Positions 20,403-20,562 of a DNA stretch of 20,562 nucleotides are shown one piece after another. Both the position numbers and the translations under genes were made by a program. Position 1 is the first letter of the stretch. The number at the start of each line of letters is the position of its first letter. The stretch is from a virus, in the IMG/VR virus record IMGVR_UViG_3300023174_006299, positions 1 to 20,562 of that record, one strand, 5' to 3'. A model generated the notes under the pieces. The model did no database searches, was not told where the DNA came from, and worked only from the letters and a program-made list of their open reading frames with translations.

Positions 20403-20562
20403 ACATAAAATCAAAAGTATCTGACTATCGTCTAGGATTTATAAACAATATAGAGGATATTGAGCAACATATAGATAAACCAAACACTATTACATTTATT
20501 GATAGCAATGTTAGTAGATTGTATCCAAGTCTTAATCGAGACAGTAGTATTGTTATAAAGAC
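20387..20562 (+). CDS. Start of a dehydroquinate-synthase-like gene, 3' end outside window
   Basis: Fifty-eight codons are visible before the window edge, starting MHNILNIKSKVSDYRLGF. The segment TITFIDSNVSRLYPSL followed by SIVIK resembles the N-terminal Rossmann part of 3-dehydroquinate synthase and related sugar-phosphate cyclases ('V-x-D-x-N-V-x-x-L-Y ... I-x-I-x-x-G-E-x-x-K'). The key GE-x-x-K motif would come just after the edge and cannot be checked. If correct, it would suggest cyclitol-type chemistry alongside the aldolase and SDR. It overlaps the SDR by 16 bases. The call is tentative. Confidence 0.5.
   Translation, partial: MHNILNIKSKVSDYRLGFINNIEDIEQHIDKPNTITFIDSNVSRLYPSLNRDSSIVIK

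Overview
The window is a compact stretch of an AT-rich tailed-phage genome. Every supported gene reads on the + strand, genes abut or overlap by a few bases, and no gene-free gap exceeds about 50 bp. No tRNA, rRNA, CRISPR array or insertion sequence was seen. A T4-type replisome (family B polymerase, gp45-like sliding clamp, gp44-like clamp loader and probable gp62-like partner) marks it as a T4-like virus in the broad sense, although the gene order differs from T4.

The likely host is a member of Bacteroidota. This is an inference from two signals. Start codons lack Shine-Dalgarno sequences. Six of eight intergenic TATATTTA-type boxes have a TTG or TTTG exactly 19 or 20 bp upstream, which matches the -33/-7 (TTTG / TAnnTTTG) promoter layout of that phylum.

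Layout. Positions 1-9036 hold the replication and nucleic-acid region: polymerase C-terminal part, clamp, phage GroES and GroEL, several small unknown genes (one with a UVR-like motif), clamp loader, gp62-like protein, a 40-aa overlapping gene, an Nmad1/DUF1599 protein, and a PD-(D/E)XK nuclease with a possible iron-sulphur cluster. Positions 9073-9240 encode a small ribbon-helix-helix protein. Positions 9257-13217 hold two GT-B glycosyltransferases separated by a free-standing HNH homing endonuclease, then a zinc-ribbon protein. Positions 13243-14085 encode an unknown protein with a faint ADP-ribosyltransferase-like pattern. Positions 14129-20562 form a sugar and surface-glycan cassette: GT2, GT10-like, FkbM methyltransferase, a PLP enzyme carrying His in place of the catalytic Lys (3-dehydratase type), a nucleotide-sugar 4,6-dehydratase-like SDR, a macrocin-type O-methyltransferase, an HpcH/HpaI-type aldolase, a classical SDR, and the start of a dehydroquinate-synthase-like gene.

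How the parts may work together. Clamp, clamp loader and polymerase form the replisome, and the chaperonin pair probably folds phage proteins. Several genes of this early region, including clamp, GroES, GroEL and clamp loader, share an AAGTTATG or AAGTTATATG start box, which suggests shared translational control. The downstream cassette looks able to make and attach a deoxy or otherwise modified sugar, for phage DNA, the virion or the host surface. Its wobble-base usage differs from the replication genes, suggesting separate acquisition. The most striking regulatory structure is the HNH gene leader: an 11-bp inverted repeat sequesters the start codon and encloses a promoter box, the arrangement known for the T4 homing endonuclease I-TevI.
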